NCBI GenBank assembly: GCA_030693065.1
Contig: JAUYBL010000038.1
Coordinates: forward strand, 124,001-188,000
Direction of reading: 5' to 3'
Source of the DNA: Methylococcaceae bacterium
GTDB lineage: Bacteria; Pseudomonadota; Gammaproteobacteria; Methylococcales; Methylomonadaceae
Length of the DNA: 64,000 nucleotides
Positions 28,328 through 38,777 of this stretch are shown piece after piece. The notes beneath the pieces were generated by a model. That model was not told where the DNA came from. It ran no database searches and saw only the letters and a program-made list of their open reading frames with translations. Numbering within the stretch: position 1 is the stretch's first letter; each line of letters opens with the position of its first letter. Both the position numbers and the translations under genes were made by a program.

Positions 28328-28527
28328 TACAAAAACACAAGATCTTCAAAAAAACCAAGTTCGTAAAATGCGTAGCGCATAGCAAAACCCATCACTGCAA
28401 GAGGCATGAATGCCGTTTATCCTACTAAAACACGACTTATTCCTACTTTCTCAATAGCTAGCATCTGATTTTAAGCAAGCAGTTATTACGCCATACTTCG
28501 CAAAGTTTTTTAGGACTCAACTTTGCA

Positions 28528-30753
28528 ATGACTAGCACTCTCAATCTTGATCAAGACGGCATGGCCGTATTGCTCGATATACATGACATTCTAATGACCT
28601 GGAACGCCTCTGAGCTTACAGTTCTCCAAAAAGTGTGTGAAAAATTACGTTCCTCCCTGCATTTTGATTTAGTCTGGGGCGGGCTTATAAGTCCTAATAA
28701 TAATTTATCAATTTCGGCCGCCGCTGGTGTCGATGCTGAACTAGTCACCGGTACCCTGCTCACTTATTCTGATGAATTCGAACCTTGCCGGTTAAGACAA
28801 TGCATTGACAATATGGTCCCTGTGTCGGTAACCGAAGGACTTATTGCGTTAAACAGCCAGGCATTTGATCAATTACCAGAACAAACCCGCACCTTGCCGA
28901 CCGTGTTGTACCCGTTAAAATTGAATGGTGGCTGCGTTGGCATATTGGGCATTTCGACTAAAAAGCCGCAACAGCAAAAACAACATGAGCAAGCATTGTT
29001 GCAACTGACGGCACAACATGCCGGCTTTGCCCTGGGAATGCTGCGTTCTTTTGTCTCTAAAGATAACGATCAAGGTAATTTAAAGTTAGCCGCCGCAGTA
29101 TTTGACAGCTCACTGGAAGGTATTTTTATCACCGATACCGATGGCACCATTATGGCAGCCAATGCCGCTTGTAACCGTATCACCGGCTATGAGCATTTAG
29201 AGCTTATTGGTCAAAATCCACGCTTATTTAAGTCTCTCCATCATGGCGAAGAGTTTTATACCGCTTTATGGAACACCGTACGCCAACAAAATCAGTGGGA
29301 AGGCGAAATATGGAATAAACGTAAAAGTGGTGAAGTTTATCCAGAATGGTTAAGTATCTCAGCCATAAAAAATGAACAGGGACAGGTTCAGAATTACATC
29401 GGTATTTTTATCGACATCAGCAAGCAAAAAGCCGCCGAACGGCACTTGGCTTATCTTGCATATCACGATCAATTGACTGAATTGCCCAACCGCGAATTAT
29501 TCCATGACCGTCTCAACATGGCGGTCTTACAAGCTAACCGCAGTCAACAAAACATCGCTGTTCTTTTTATCGATCTCGATCATTTTAAATACATCAACGA
29601 TACCTTTGGTCATGCCACCGGCGATCAATTATTACAGCAAGTCGCACTAAAGCTGGCCAGCTGCCTGCGCGAAGAAGATACTTTGGCGCGTATGGGTGGC
29701 GACGAATTCACAGTGATTTTGCAAGAGTTTAACAACCGGCAAGATGTCGAAATGGCCGCCCGCAGAATTCTTGATGCCTTGGATACGCCATTTTTAGTCG
29801 AGCATCATGCGTTATATGTGTCCGCCAGCATTGGCATCAGTTTTTATCCAGACGACGGCAATGACGCATCTGAATTGATGAAGCGTGCCGATACCGCCAT
29901 GTACAGCGCCAAAAATGACGGTCGCAGACGCCTGCATTTTTTTCAGGCCAGCATGGAAGGTTATTCACTTAACCGCGTAGCGATGGAACAGCATCTACGT
30001 ATCGCTTTGGAACAAAACGAATTTATAGTGTTTTACCAGCCGCAAATCGATCTAAATAGTGGTCGAATTGTCGGTGTTGAAGCCTTATTGCGTTGGCAAC
30101 GTCCCGGCATTGGTTTAATTCCTCCCAATCAGTTTATTCCGTTGGCAGAAGATACCGGCCTGATATTACCCATTGGAGAATGGGTGCTAAGAGAAGCCTG
30201 TAAACAACATAAATTGTGGAAAAACACTCGAAATCTAAATTTGCGTATGGGCGTAAATTTATCCAGCCATCAATTTAAACAGGCCAACTTAAGCACCACG
30301 GTTACCAACATCCTCAAAGAGACAGGAATGGATCCAAGGTTTTTGGATTTAGAACTGACCGAAAGCGTGGCTATGCAAGATGTTTACACCTCATTAAGAA
30401 CACTCAAAACACTTAAACAAGCCGGTGTACAAATTTCTATTGATGACTTTGGCACCGGCTATTCGTCTTTAAGTTACCTAAAACAATTCCCGATTGATCG
30501 TTTAAAAATTGACCAATCATTTGTTGCCGACATTGCCACCGATCCCAATAGCGCCGCTATCGTGTTGGCTATTATCGCCATGTCTCATAGCCTGGGACTT
30601 GATGTCATCGCCGAAGGTGTGGAAACCCAAGAACAATTAAAGTTTCTTAAAATGCATGGCTGTAACGAAGTCCAAGGCTATTTATTCGGCCGTCCCATGC
30701 CAGCGGAGGAATTTTCAAAGTTTTTGTATCAATGGCCTGGGCTTAAGAGTTAA
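28528..30753 (+). CDS. GAF-PAS-GGDEF-EAL cyclic-di-GMP protein
   Basis: 741 residues, no membrane segment. An N-terminal GAF-like domain (about 15-175) is followed by a PAS domain (about 190-305; ITDTDGTIMAANAACNRITG), GGDEF (about 310-475) and EAL (about 490-740). The cyclase site GGDEF is at 390-394, with I-site REED at 381-384. The phosphodiesterase motifs are all there: EAL 518-520, the Asn in VNLSSHQF, LTESVAMQ, IDDFGTGYSSL, LKIDQSFV and AEGVET. Both activities are possible; in such fusions one often dominates, and sequence alone cannot say which. It may be controlled by the two-component pair upstream (inference). Confidence 0.95.
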   Translation: MTSTLNLDQDGMAVLLDIHDILMTWNASELTVLQKVCEKLRSSLHFDLVWGGLISPNNNLSISAAAGVDAELVTGTLLTYSDEFEPCRLRQCIDNMVPVSVTEGLIALNSQAFDQLPEQTRTLPTVLYPLKLNGGCVGILGISTKKPQQQKQHEQALLQLTAQHAGFALGMLRSFVSKDNDQGNLKLAAAVFDSSLEGIFITDTDGTIMAANAACNRITGYEHLELIGQNPRLFKSLHHGEEFYTALWNTVRQQNQWEGEIWNKRKSGEVYPEWLSISAIKNEQGQVQNYIGIFIDISKQKAAERHLAYLAYHDQLTELPNRELFHDRLNMAVLQANRSQQNIAVLFIDLDHFKYINDTFGHATGDQLLQQVALKLASCLREEDTLARMGGDEFTVILQEFNNRQDVEMAARRILDALDTPFLVEHHALYVSASIGISFYPDDGNDASELMKRADTAMYSAKNDGRRRLHFFQASMEGYSLNRVAMEQHLRIALEQNEFIVFYQPQIDLNSGRIVGVEALLRWQRPGIGLIPPNQFIPLAEDTGLILPIGEWVLREACKQHKLWKNTRNLNLRMGVNLSSHQFKQANLSTTVTNILKETGMDPRFLDLELTESVAMQDVYTSLRTLKTLKQAGVQISIDDFGTGYSSLSYLKQFPIDRLKIDQSFVADIATDPNSAAIVLAIIAMSHSLGLDVIAEGVETQEQLKFLKMHGCNEVQGYLFGRPMPAEEFSKFLYQWPGLKS

Positions 30754-30967
30754 ACAAGAAGTCCCAGTCCAATAAAGTTAGAGTGCCAAACGACTTAGTT
30801 GTTTCGATAAATTCGTTAGAAAACTACTATTTCCCCAAATCGTTTCACACTCTTTGAAGTCACCTCGGTTTATTACCTTAGCGTTGTAACGACAATTTTT
30901 ACGCTGCTGTAGTTTAGTTATATGAAGTTCAGGATGCTGTAAATTTTTTCATTAGGAGAGCCAATCT

Positions 30968-33328
30968 ATGTCTGTTACTAACACTAGCTTTACAAAATTA
31001 TCCATTAAAATGCGTCTGTTTTTTATTCTGACTACCTTAGTATTAGGATTTGCTATTTTTGGCTATGCCACACACAAGGCAATGAACACGCTAAATGTTA
31101 ACGGCCCTATTTACCAGCGAATCGTTCAAGGTAAAGACATTATTGCCGATGTGTTACCGCCACCCGAATATATACTCGAATCCTATACAGTAGCCCTGCA
31201 GTTATCCGTAGTAACTACTCCTTTGGAAATTGAAACCTTAATCACACGTTTTCAGGCACTTAAAACTGAATATGACAGCCGACATCAATATTGGCTGGGA
31301 CAATCACTAGAGCAAGAACTCAAAGCAACCCTACTTGATAAGTCTTATCAGGAGGCCAAAAATTTTTATACCGAAGCTGACCAACATTTCCTGCCAGCAA
31401 TTAAAGCGGGTAACAGAGAAAACTGGTTAGCCAGCCTACAAAACATGCGTAAATCTTATGAACAGCATCGCCTGGGAATCGACGAAGTTGTAAGTTATAC
31501 CAGTAAGCGCAACGCCCAAGACGAGTTGCAAGCACACCAGACTATTACTAGCTATAACGTAGCCCTGCTCAGTATTTTTCTTATTAGTATCTTTTTAGCT
31601 ATTGGAGTAACGCTGATAATCACACATGGTATTTTGAACTCTCTACGCTCAGTTCGCGACTTAGCTAATTCTATTGCTGGCGGCGATCTAAATTCCAAAA
31701 TTGATGCCACTCAACGACATGAAATTGGTGAGATATTTCGCTCCATGAATGCCTTACAGCAGCAGTTATTTGATCGTAGCGCGGGAACTCAAAAACTCAT
31801 TGACGAAAGCACTCGTCTAAAAATGGCGATGGATAACATCAGCGTGAATGTCATGGTAGCCGATAGTGGACGTAATATTATTTATATGAATCCGGCGGTG
31901 CTAAGAATGCTGCACTCTGCAGAAACAGATATAAAAAAATCACTACCCCATTTTGATGTCAATAAGCTGATGGGCACCAATATTGATAGCTTTCATAAAA
32001 ATCCTGCGCACCAAAAAGGCATGCTGGCAAATCTAAGCGGCACGCATAAAGCTGAAATTAACATTGCCGGACATATTTTTTCTCTAACAGCTAATCCTAT
32101 AACTGATGCCGAAGGGCAACGGCTTGGCACCGTGGTCGAATGGCTGGATCGAACCGCTGAAATATTGGTTGAACAAGAAGTGACCAGTGTAGTGAGCGCT
32201 GCGGTTGCCGGCGATTTCACCCATCAAGTGTCTGAGCAAAATAAACAAGGTTTTTCTTTGTTGTTAGCTCAAAGCATCAATAAGCTATTAGCGACTAATG
32301 CCACCAGCTTGGCCGATTTAGCTAGAGTACTTGATGCTCTGTCCTCTGGTGATCTCACTTCAACCATTGATGAAGACTACGCAGGAACCTATGGGCAGCT
32401 TAAGGACAGTACCAATGCCACGGTCGCCAATTTACGACAATCAATTAGCGAAATTAAAGACTCCATTACCAGTATTAGCATGGCTTCTAAAGAAATCGCT
32501 GCCGGTAATAATGATTTATCGCATCGTACCGAAGAGCAAGCTTCTAGTTTGGAGCAAACCGCCGCCAGCATGCAGGAGCTAACCTCAACGGTGAAGCACA
32601 ATTCAGATAACGCCAAGCACGCCAATGAGCTTGCCGTCAGCGCCACCGAAATTGCCGGAAAAGGTGTGCAAGTGGTTGGACAAGTCGTCGATACGATGGA
32701 ATCGATCCATGAATCTTCCCGCAAAATTGTCGATATTATTTCGGTAATCGATGGCATTGCCTTCCAAACCAACATTCTGGCGCTAAATGCTGCTGTAGAA
32801 GCCGCGCGTGCCGGTGAGCAAGGCCGTGGTTTTGCCGTGGTGGCTGGAGAAGTACGTAATCTGGCACAACGTGCGGCGGCCGCAGCTGGCGAAATTAAAG
32901 GCCTGATTGGTAATTCTGTAGAACAAATTGAAGATGGTACCCGGCTAGTAACTCACGCCGGTAAAACCATGGAAGACATTGTCAATTCCATTCGCGGCGT
33001 CACAGTCATCATGTCCCAAATCGCCTCGGCATCAATTCAGCAAACATCGGGTATTGAGCAGGTCAATCTGGCGATCGGCCAAATGGATGATGTCACCCAA
33101 CAAAACGCCGCTTTGGTCGAGCAAGCTGCCGCTGCTGCTGAATCGCTGGAGGAACAAACCCAAAATTTAAACAGCACCGTCGGACAATTTATAGTCGATA
33201 GCCATGGCGCTGGACAATCTAAGATTATTACTTATCCTACAGCCAAAAACATCGCGACGACGCCTACCAAAGCCAATGCACAACCACAAAAAGTAGCCAG
33301 CAGCAATCAAGAGTGGGAGGAGTTTTAA
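30968..33328 (+). CDS. Methyl-accepting chemotaxis protein with PAS insert
   Basis: 786 residues. Membrane helices at about 12-32 and 195-220 bound a periplasmic ligand domain of about 160 residues. HAMP follows, then a PAS domain (about 280-400; NVMVADSGRNIIYMNP), a second HAMP-like part and the signalling domain with FQTNILALNAAVEAA. The C-terminus ends EWEEF, matching the CheR/CheB docking pentapeptide at a receptor tail, so methylation machinery should bind it. The ribosome site AGGAG lies 9 bases before ATG 30968. A paralogue starts at 62545, with a similar PAS segment. Confidence 0.95.
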   Translation: MSVTNTSFTKLSIKMRLFFILTTLVLGFAIFGYATHKAMNTLNVNGPIYQRIVQGKDIIADVLPPPEYILESYTVALQLSVVTTPLEIETLITRFQALKTEYDSRHQYWLGQSLEQELKATLLDKSYQEAKNFYTEADQHFLPAIKAGNRENWLASLQNMRKSYEQHRLGIDEVVSYTSKRNAQDELQAHQTITSYNVALLSIFLISIFLAIGVTLIITHGILNSLRSVRDLANSIAGGDLNSKIDATQRHEIGEIFRSMNALQQQLFDRSAGTQKLIDESTRLKMAMDNISVNVMVADSGRNIIYMNPAVLRMLHSAETDIKKSLPHFDVNKLMGTNIDSFHKNPAHQKGMLANLSGTHKAEINIAGHIFSLTANPITDAEGQRLGTVVEWLDRTAEILVEQEVTSVVSAAVAGDFTHQVSEQNKQGFSLLLAQSINKLLATNATSLADLARVLDALSSGDLTSTIDEDYAGTYGQLKDSTNATVANLRQSISEIKDSITSISMASKEIAAGNNDLSHRTEEQASSLEQTAASMQELTSTVKHNSDNAKHANELAVSATEIAGKGVQVVGQVVDTMESIHESSRKIVDIISVIDGIAFQTNILALNAAVEAARAGEQGRGFAVVAGEVRNLAQRAAAAAGEIKGLIGNSVEQIEDGTRLVTHAGKTMEDIVNSIRGVTVIMSQIASASIQQTSGIEQVNLAIGQMDDVTQQNAALVEQAAAAAESLEEQTQNLNSTVGQFIVDSHGAGQSKIITYPTAKNIATTPTKANAQPQKVASSNQEWEEF

Positions 33329-33336
33329 GGGAACAA

Positions 33337-33514
33337 CTAAAGGGGACCTCTAAAAATTGCACTTCGACAAGCTCAGTGCGAACGGTGGTCTATTTAAATC
33401 AGTGAGTTATCCGTTCGTGCTCGACTGCATGGATGCAGGAGGTAGAGCAATGCAGGAGCTCTTGCCGAGAGCGTGTCGAAGCATGAACGGATAATTTTTA
33501 GAGGTTCCCTATAG
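33337..33514. mobile_element. MITE-like element, about 178 bp
   Basis: The 22-bp terminal inverted repeats (33337-33358 and 33493-33514) match at 20 positions: CTAAAGGGGACCTC against CTATAGGGAACCTC when reversed, then a shared TAAAAATT. Inside is another long palindrome (TTATCCGTTC at its ends, 33407-33495). There is no coding capacity. The CTA/TAG ends may include a TA-type target site. It fills most of the 339-bp gap between the chemoreceptor and tpx. Confidence 0.75.
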
Positions 33515-33667
33515 TGTATTTCGACTACGCTGAGCCAAAAATAACGTAAAGAAAGGGTTAGTTCGAGAAATTTAAACTAAACAGGCAATGAATTCCGGCA
33601 AACCACAGAGTCGTGGATATGCCGGAACACGCATATAACAAATTAATATTTATTTAACAACCTAGCT

Positions 33668-34162
33668 TTAAAGTGCTGCTAACGCGCTTTCGTAATCTGG
33701 TTCTTGCGCAACATCACTCACTAGCTGCGTATAAATTACTTGATCATTTTCATCAATAATAACAACAGCGCGCGCAGTCAGTCCGGCTAGCAAGGTATCG
33801 GCAATTTTGACACCGTACTCTTCAGCAAAATTGGACCGAAAAGTAGATAAGGGAATCACATCTTTTAAGCCTTCAGTCTCACAAAAACGACTTTGTGCAA
33901 AAGGTAAATCAGCAGAAACAACTAACACAACGGTGTTATCCAGATGCGATGCTTTTTGATTGAATTTACGGGTAGACGCTGCGCAGGTCGGAGTGTCCAA
34001 ACTAGGTACAATATTTAGCACTTTCCGTTTACCGGCATAGTTCGCCAATTTAACATCGACTAACTCAGTGCTTACCAGTGAAAAATCCGGCGCTTTGCTG
34101 CCCACTGCAGGTAGATCACCTGAGGTATGCAAAGGTTTACCCAAAAATGTAATTGTTGCCAT
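33668..34162 (-). CDS. tpx: Thiol peroxidase
   Basis: Atypical 2-Cys peroxiredoxin that reduces hydroperoxides with electrons from thioredoxin. It has 164 residues. The peroxidatic cysteine is Cys60 in [15 protein letters not shown], and the resolving cysteine is Cys94 in [12 protein letters not shown]. These are the positions used in E. coli Tpx. It lies immediately downstream of der with 22 bp between them, but the leader TTAGGAGTAAACA-ATG gives it its own ribosome site. Confidence 0.97.
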   Translation of the reverse strand: MATITFLGKPLHTSGDLPAVGSKAPDFSLVSTELVDVKLANYAGKRKVLNIVPSLDTPTCAASTRKFNQKASHLDNTVVLVVSADLPFAQSRFCETEGLKDVIPLSTFRSNFAEEYGVKIADTLLAGLTARAVVIIDENDQVIYTQLVSDVAQEPDYESALAAL

Positions 34163-34184
34163 TGTTTACTCCTAAAATATCTAT

Positions 34185-35579
34185 TTATTTGTCTTTACTT
34201 TTTGCTCGGCGTATTAAGCGTTCGCGTTTTTTTACCTGCCACTCGGTTAATTTATTTTTTTGTCCGTGGAAAGGATTAACCGGTGATTTAAACACCAATC
34301 TAACAGGCGTACCTGCTAAGCCCATCTTCTCGCGGTAATAATTAACCAAAAACCGTTTATAGGATTCAGGCAAGGAATCGGTTTGCACACCATGAATAAC
34401 AACTACCGGTGGATTACGACCACCTTGATGCGCGTATTTAAGTTTGATGCGACGGTTACCCACTAACGGCGGTTGATGGGTGCTAGTGGCTTCTTTAAGA
34501 ATTCTAGTCAGCACTGGCGTTGACATATCAATCATCGCCGAGTTGTACAAGTGTTGCACCATGTCAAACAACTTACCCACGCCGCTGCCATGTAAGGCAG
34601 AGATTGGATGTTTTTCGGCAAACTCAAGAAATGACAATTTAACATCCAGCTGACGCTTGATGGTTTCCTTTTGATCGGAAGTGATGCCATCCCATTTATT
34701 AAGACCAATAATTAAAGCTCTGCCCGCTTCCAACACTAAGCCTAATAAGTGTGCATCTTGATCGGTAATACCCTCGCGCGCGTCTATTAAATAAATGACG
34801 ACATTGGCTTTTTCAATGGCTTGTAACGATTTAATGACACTGAATTTTTCAATGGTTTCCCCAATTTTTGAGCGGCGGCGCATACCAGCCGTATCGATCA
34901 GAGTAAAGGTTTTGCCATTACGTTCAAAAGGGATGTAAATGCTGTCACGGGTTGTGCCGGGTTCATCGAAAACGATAACGCGTTCTTCACCTAATAATCG
35001 ATTAACTAATGTGGATTTGCCAACATTAGGTCGACCGACAACGGCAATACCAATGCCAGAGTGTGTTTGATCAACATCTTCGCTGGCTGGAGGTAATAAA
35101 TGATTAATTTTTTCCAGTAGTTCAGGAACGCCTCGGCCATGAGATGCAGCAATTTTTACCGGTTCGCCCAACGCCAGTGAATAAAAATCAGTGGCTGCAA
35201 CATCGGCATCAATCCCGTCAACTTTGTTAGTCACCAACACGATAGGCTTATCGAGTTTTCTTAAAGTATCTGCAATTACTTTATCTGAGGCGCTCAGGCC
35301 CTCGCGGGCATCCACCATAAAAAACACAATATCAGCTTCTTCTAAGGCTATCTGAACTTGTTTTCTGGAGACGCTTTCAATGCCTTGTGCATTATCGGCG
35401 ATACCGCCGGTATCAACTACTAAGCAGGGACGATCGCCATGCTTTACCCGGCCGTATTGTCTATCTCGTGTCAAGCCGGAAAAATCCGCCACCAAGGCAT
35501 CGCGACTGCGTGTTAAGTAATTGAAAAGAGTGGATTTGCCCACATTGGGCCGCCCGACTAGGGCAATAACAGGTAACAT
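34185..35579 (-). CDS. der: GTPase Der (ribosome assembly)
   Basis: Essential double GTPase that helps assemble the 50S ribosomal subunit. It has 464 residues. Two G domains each start with GRPNVGKST (residues 9-17 and about 182-190), with NKVD and NKWD specificity motifs. A C-terminal KH-like domain (about 360-464) ends in a basic tail. The ATG is 2 bp after the bamB stop, so translation is coupled. Confidence 0.98.
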   Translation of the reverse strand: MLPVIALVGRPNVGKSTLFNYLTRSRDALVADFSGLTRDRQYGRVKHGDRPCLVVDTGGIADNAQGIESVSRKQVQIALEEADIVFFMVDAREGLSASDKVIADTLRKLDKPIVLVTNKVDGIDADVAATDFYSLALGEPVKIAASHGRGVPELLEKINHLLPPASEDVDQTHSGIGIAVVGRPNVGKSTLVNRLLGEERVIVFDEPGTTRDSIYIPFERNGKTFTLIDTAGMRRRSKIGETIEKFSVIKSLQAIEKANVVIYLIDAREGITDQDAHLLGLVLEAGRALIIGLNKWDGITSDQKETIKRQLDVKLSFLEFAEKHPISALHGSGVGKLFDMVQHLYNSAMIDMSTPVLTRILKEATSTHQPPLVGNRRIKLKYAHQGGRNPPVVVIHGVQTDSLPESYKRFLVNYYREKMGLAGTPVRLVFKSPVNPFHGQKNKLTEWQVKKRERLIRRAKSKDK

Positions 35580-35581
35580 AA

Positions 35582-36769
35582 TTATCTAACTCTTAAGGCG
35601 ACTAAAGTGCCGTCTTTGGCGTAAACGTAAACAGTGCCGTCAAACATCACCGGTGTGGCTTCGATTGCACTATCGGAAATTTGTATGCGCCCAAGTTCTC
35701 TTCCATCTGAACTGCTCAACCAATGCACATAACCTTCAAAGTCACCTACCACCACATAGCTTTGATAAGCCATTGGCGCGGTCAGTTTTCTCTGATGTAA
35801 ATCTTTTTGTTTCCATAATGAGGCGCCATTATGTTGATCGACCTGCCAAACATGACTTTCTGAATCAGTTAAATACAAATAACTAAAATCGTTACTTAAG
35901 CCTGAGTGCGATGAAGCGGTGTCATTGCGCCATAACACATCGCCATCTGCTTCAGAAATAGCCGCCATCCCGCCTTGGTAACTGGCGATGTAAATCACAC
36001 TGTTATTGACGATTGGATCAACGTCCAGATCGACCAGTCTTTCAATTTCTGTCCGCCCTTTGGGGATAGCAATACTGGTTTCCCATACATACTTGCCATC
36101 ATTTAAACGCAAGGCGATCAATTTGCCGTTATCGTAACCAGCAATCACGTTTTCACCCGAAATCAACGGCGATCCGGTACCACGCAAACTTAAGGCTGGC
36201 GCATTACGCTCATAACCCCAACGTTTGCCGCCGGTTTGGGTATCCAGAGCAACTACTTCACCGTCGGTTGAACGGACGACCACGACATCTTTGCCAACGA
36301 CCGGTACGGACAATACTTCGCTGGATACTTTAGATTTCCAAAGCACAGACCCATTTTCGATATTTAAGGCCAACACCTCAGCATTGCTGGAGCCTAAAAT
36401 CACGACATCGCGCCCAAGGCCAGGCCCGCCGGAAAACTGCACATCTGTTTCTGCCTCCCAAACCAAGCGTCCGGTTTGTAAGTCCCTGGCTTGAACTAAA
36501 CCGTCTCTATCAGCTGTAAAAATTTTTCCGGCACCAATAGCGGGTACCAGTTTTAGGCTTTGCTCGTCAGTGCCGACACCTGTTTTTTCATGCCAGACTT
36601 CTTCGATTTTTATTTCCGGTGTGAATTCAAGCAATGGACTGGGCGGATCAGCATTGTCTTCACCACCTGAAAAATAATCGGAAATACCCGAGACTGATTC
36701 ACTAACGGCATCCATTGCCGCGCAACCGGTCAAGCCAATAACAATTAATATAAGCGTAATAAAGCGCAT
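35582..36769 (-). CDS. bamB: Outer-membrane protein assembly factor BamB
   Basis: Lipoprotein subunit of the BAM complex that inserts beta-barrel proteins into the outer membrane. It has 395 residues. The signal sequence carries the lipobox LTGC, so Cys16 is lipidated. The mature part is an eight-bladed PQQ-type propeller (repeats such as GKIFTADRDGLVQARD and GSVLWKSKVSSEV). Its ATG overlaps the yfgM stop as TAATG, and der follows after 2 bp, the usual gammaproteobacterial order. Confidence 0.97.
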   Translation of the reverse strand: MRFITLILIVIGLTGCAAMDAVSESVSGISDYFSGGEDNADPPSPLLEFTPEIKIEEVWHEKTGVGTDEQSLKLVPAIGAGKIFTADRDGLVQARDLQTGRLVWEAETDVQFSGGPGLGRDVVILGSSNAEVLALNIENGSVLWKSKVSSEVLSVPVVGKDVVVVRSTDGEVVALDTQTGGKRWGYERNAPALSLRGTGSPLISGENVIAGYDNGKLIALRLNDGKYVWETSIAIPKGRTEIERLVDLDVDPIVNNSVIYIASYQGGMAAISEADGDVLWRNDTASSHSGLSNDFSYLYLTDSESHVWQVDQHNGASLWKQKDLHQRKLTAPMAYQSYVVVGDFEGYVHWLSSSDGRELGRIQISDSAIEATPVMFDGTVYVYAKDGTLVALRVR

Positions 36770-37416
36770 TATTTCTGAATTTCAACCTTTTCTGGAGCCG
36801 TCAAATCATCTATTTTGAACTGTAACAACGGTGATTGCTGGCCGTTTCTTAAGGCATTTTGGAATGACGACCGTGCTTCATCGAGGCGATTTAATGCCAC
36901 ATATAAATCACCGGTTAGCTCATCGTAACTGCCTGCAAACCCGGATTCAGCTTTGGCATCAACAGCATTGATCAGCTGTAAACCTTGTTCAAATTCGCCG
37001 GTAGCCAGCATCAGTCGCACCAATCTTATTCTGGCGATGTGACTTAACTGAGCGTCATTTTTTGCGACAACGGTTTGCAAAATTTGCTTGGCTGCAGGTA
37101 AATCATTTTGATCTACTTTGCTTTTAGCTAATAACAATTGGCTATACGTTGAATACTCAGTCGATTGGTATTGCTCTTGTAGACGCGAACTAAGTTTTTC
37201 AATACTGTCTTTTTTATTTGCATCAACAGCTTTTAATAACTCTTGGTAAAGTGCAGACGCCTGGGCTTTTTGCTCTTTTTGGTGATCTTGCCAATAATTC
37301 CATCCTAATATGACAATTATCCCCAGTGCTAAGCCAGCCAGCGTTGCAGTACCGTTTTCTTTCCACCAACGTTTTAACGCTTCGACCTGTTCTTCTTCTG
37401 TATCGTAAATTTCCAC
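36769..37416 (-). CDS. YfgM-like membrane-anchored TPR protein
   Basis: 215 residues. A short cytoplasmic N-terminus (MEIYDTEEEQVEALKRWWKE) is followed by one membrane helix (about 22-42, LAGLALGIIVILGW) and a periplasmic TPR domain. In E. coli, YfgM associates with PpiD at the SecYEG translocon and supports outer-membrane protein folding. Position between hisS and bamB is the conserved one. The function here is inferred from family and synteny. Confidence 0.92.
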   Translation of the reverse strand: MEIYDTEEEQVEALKRWWKENGTATLAGLALGIIVILGWNYWQDHQKEQKAQASALYQELLKAVDANKKDSIEKLSSRLQEQYQSTEYSTYSQLLLAKSKVDQNDLPAAKQILQTVVAKNDAQLSHIARIRLVRLMLATGEFEQGLQLINAVDAKAESGFAGSYDELTGDLYVALNRLDEARSSFQNALRNGQQSPLLQFKIDDLTAPEKVEIQK

Positions 37417-37474
37417 TGTTTTTCTCTAAAGTTAATGGTTTTAACAAAGTTGCCAAGATATGGCGTTAATATCA

Positions 37475-38752
37475 TTACGCCTTAAATTGATCGCGTAAAA
37501 AGGTAATCAGATCAGTTTGGGAGAGCGCTTTTTGCGGAAGATCGTCACGTAATGCTTTGACAGCAACTTCACCACGACTTACTTCATCATCACCCAAAAT
37601 TAGGGCAAATTCAGCGGCGGTTTTATCTGCTTTTTTAAACTGACTTTTAAAACTGCCACCACCACAATTAACCTGCAATTTTAAGCCGGGAATTTCATTT
37701 CTTATGGTTTCTGCCAGACGCAGGCCGATACGTTCTGCTTGCTCCCCAGCCATAATCAAATAAACATCTACTGTTCTGGCGACTGGAATATTTTCGAGCG
37801 TTTCCATCAATGCCAGCAAACGCTCCATACCCATGGCAAAACCCACGGCATGATTAGGCTTGCCGCCTAATTGTTCAATCAGTCCATCATATCGCCCACC
37901 GGCACACACTGTCCCTTGCGAACCTAGCTCGGTAGTTACCCATTCAAAAACTGTCTTGCTATAGTAATCCAGGCCACGTACCAAACGGGTATTGATAGCG
38001 TATGTGATGCCTAAGTCATCCAAAATTGAAGTAATCGCTTTAAAATGCTGTAACGAATCTTCGCCCAGATAAGCCATTAATTCTGGAGCATTCTTGACCA
38101 CTTCTTGCATAGCCGGATTTTTGGTGTCCAAAATTCTTAGTGGGTTAGTTTGCAAGCGGCGCAAGCTGTCTTCATCCAATTGCTCCAAATACTTTTGGAA
38201 ATACTCCACCAGACTATTGCGATAGTCCAAGCGTTCAGCAATGGTGCCTAGTGAATTCAGCTGCAACGTCACCTTATCGCGGACACCCAGCCTTTTCCAG
38301 AGGCGATCAATCAGTAATATTAATTCGGCATCAATATCAGGCCCGGCCATGCCGTAAGTTTCGACGCCTAACTGGATAAATTGACGATAACGGCCTTTTT
38401 GCGGGCGTTCATGGCGATACATGGGTCCGTAATACCACAGGCGATGCACTTGATTATGCAGTAAACCATGCTCCAGACAGGCTCTCAAACAACCTGCTGT
38501 TCCTTCGGGACGCAAGGTTAACGAATCGCCGTTTCTATCATCAAAGGTATACATTTCTTTTTCGACAATATCGGTAACTTCACCGATAGAGCGTTTGAAT
38601 AATTCAGTTTTCTCGACAATTGGCAGACGTATTTCGCTGTAGCCATAAGCCGCAAGCACTTCTTTAATAATGCCTTCTGCATATTGCCAGAGTGGCGTCT
38701 GTTCCGGCAGGACATCGTGCATGCCGCGTATTGCTTGTATATTATTTGTCAT
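37475..38752 (-). CDS. hisS: Histidyl-tRNA synthetase
   Basis: Class II synthetase that charges tRNA-His; 425 residues, normal length. Motif 1 lies near the start ([15 protein letters not shown]). Motif 2 contains [18 protein letters not shown]. The histidine-specific motif [22 protein letters not shown] and the C-terminal anticodon-binding domain are all clear. ATG ACA AAT AAT is the start, 25 bp after the pilW gene. In E. coli, rodZ and ispG lie between the rlmN region and hisS; both are absent here. Confidence 0.98.
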   Translation of the reverse strand: MTNNIQAIRGMHDVLPEQTPLWQYAEGIIKEVLAAYGYSEIRLPIVEKTELFKRSIGEVTDIVEKEMYTFDDRNGDSLTLRPEGTAGCLRACLEHGLLHNQVHRLWYYGPMYRHERPQKGRYRQFIQLGVETYGMAGPDIDAELILLIDRLWKRLGVRDKVTLQLNSLGTIAERLDYRNSLVEYFQKYLEQLDEDSLRRLQTNPLRILDTKNPAMQEVVKNAPELMAYLGEDSLQHFKAITSILDDLGITYAINTRLVRGLDYYSKTVFEWVTTELGSQGTVCAGGRYDGLIEQLGGKPNHAVGFAMGMERLLALMETLENIPVARTVDVYLIMAGEQAERIGLRLAETIRNEIPGLKLQVNCGGGSFKSQFKKADKTAAEFALILGDDEVSRGEVAVKALRDDLPQKALSQTDLITFLRDQFKA

Positions 38753-38777
38753 GAGTTTTATGGGCCGTTGCGTGCAG

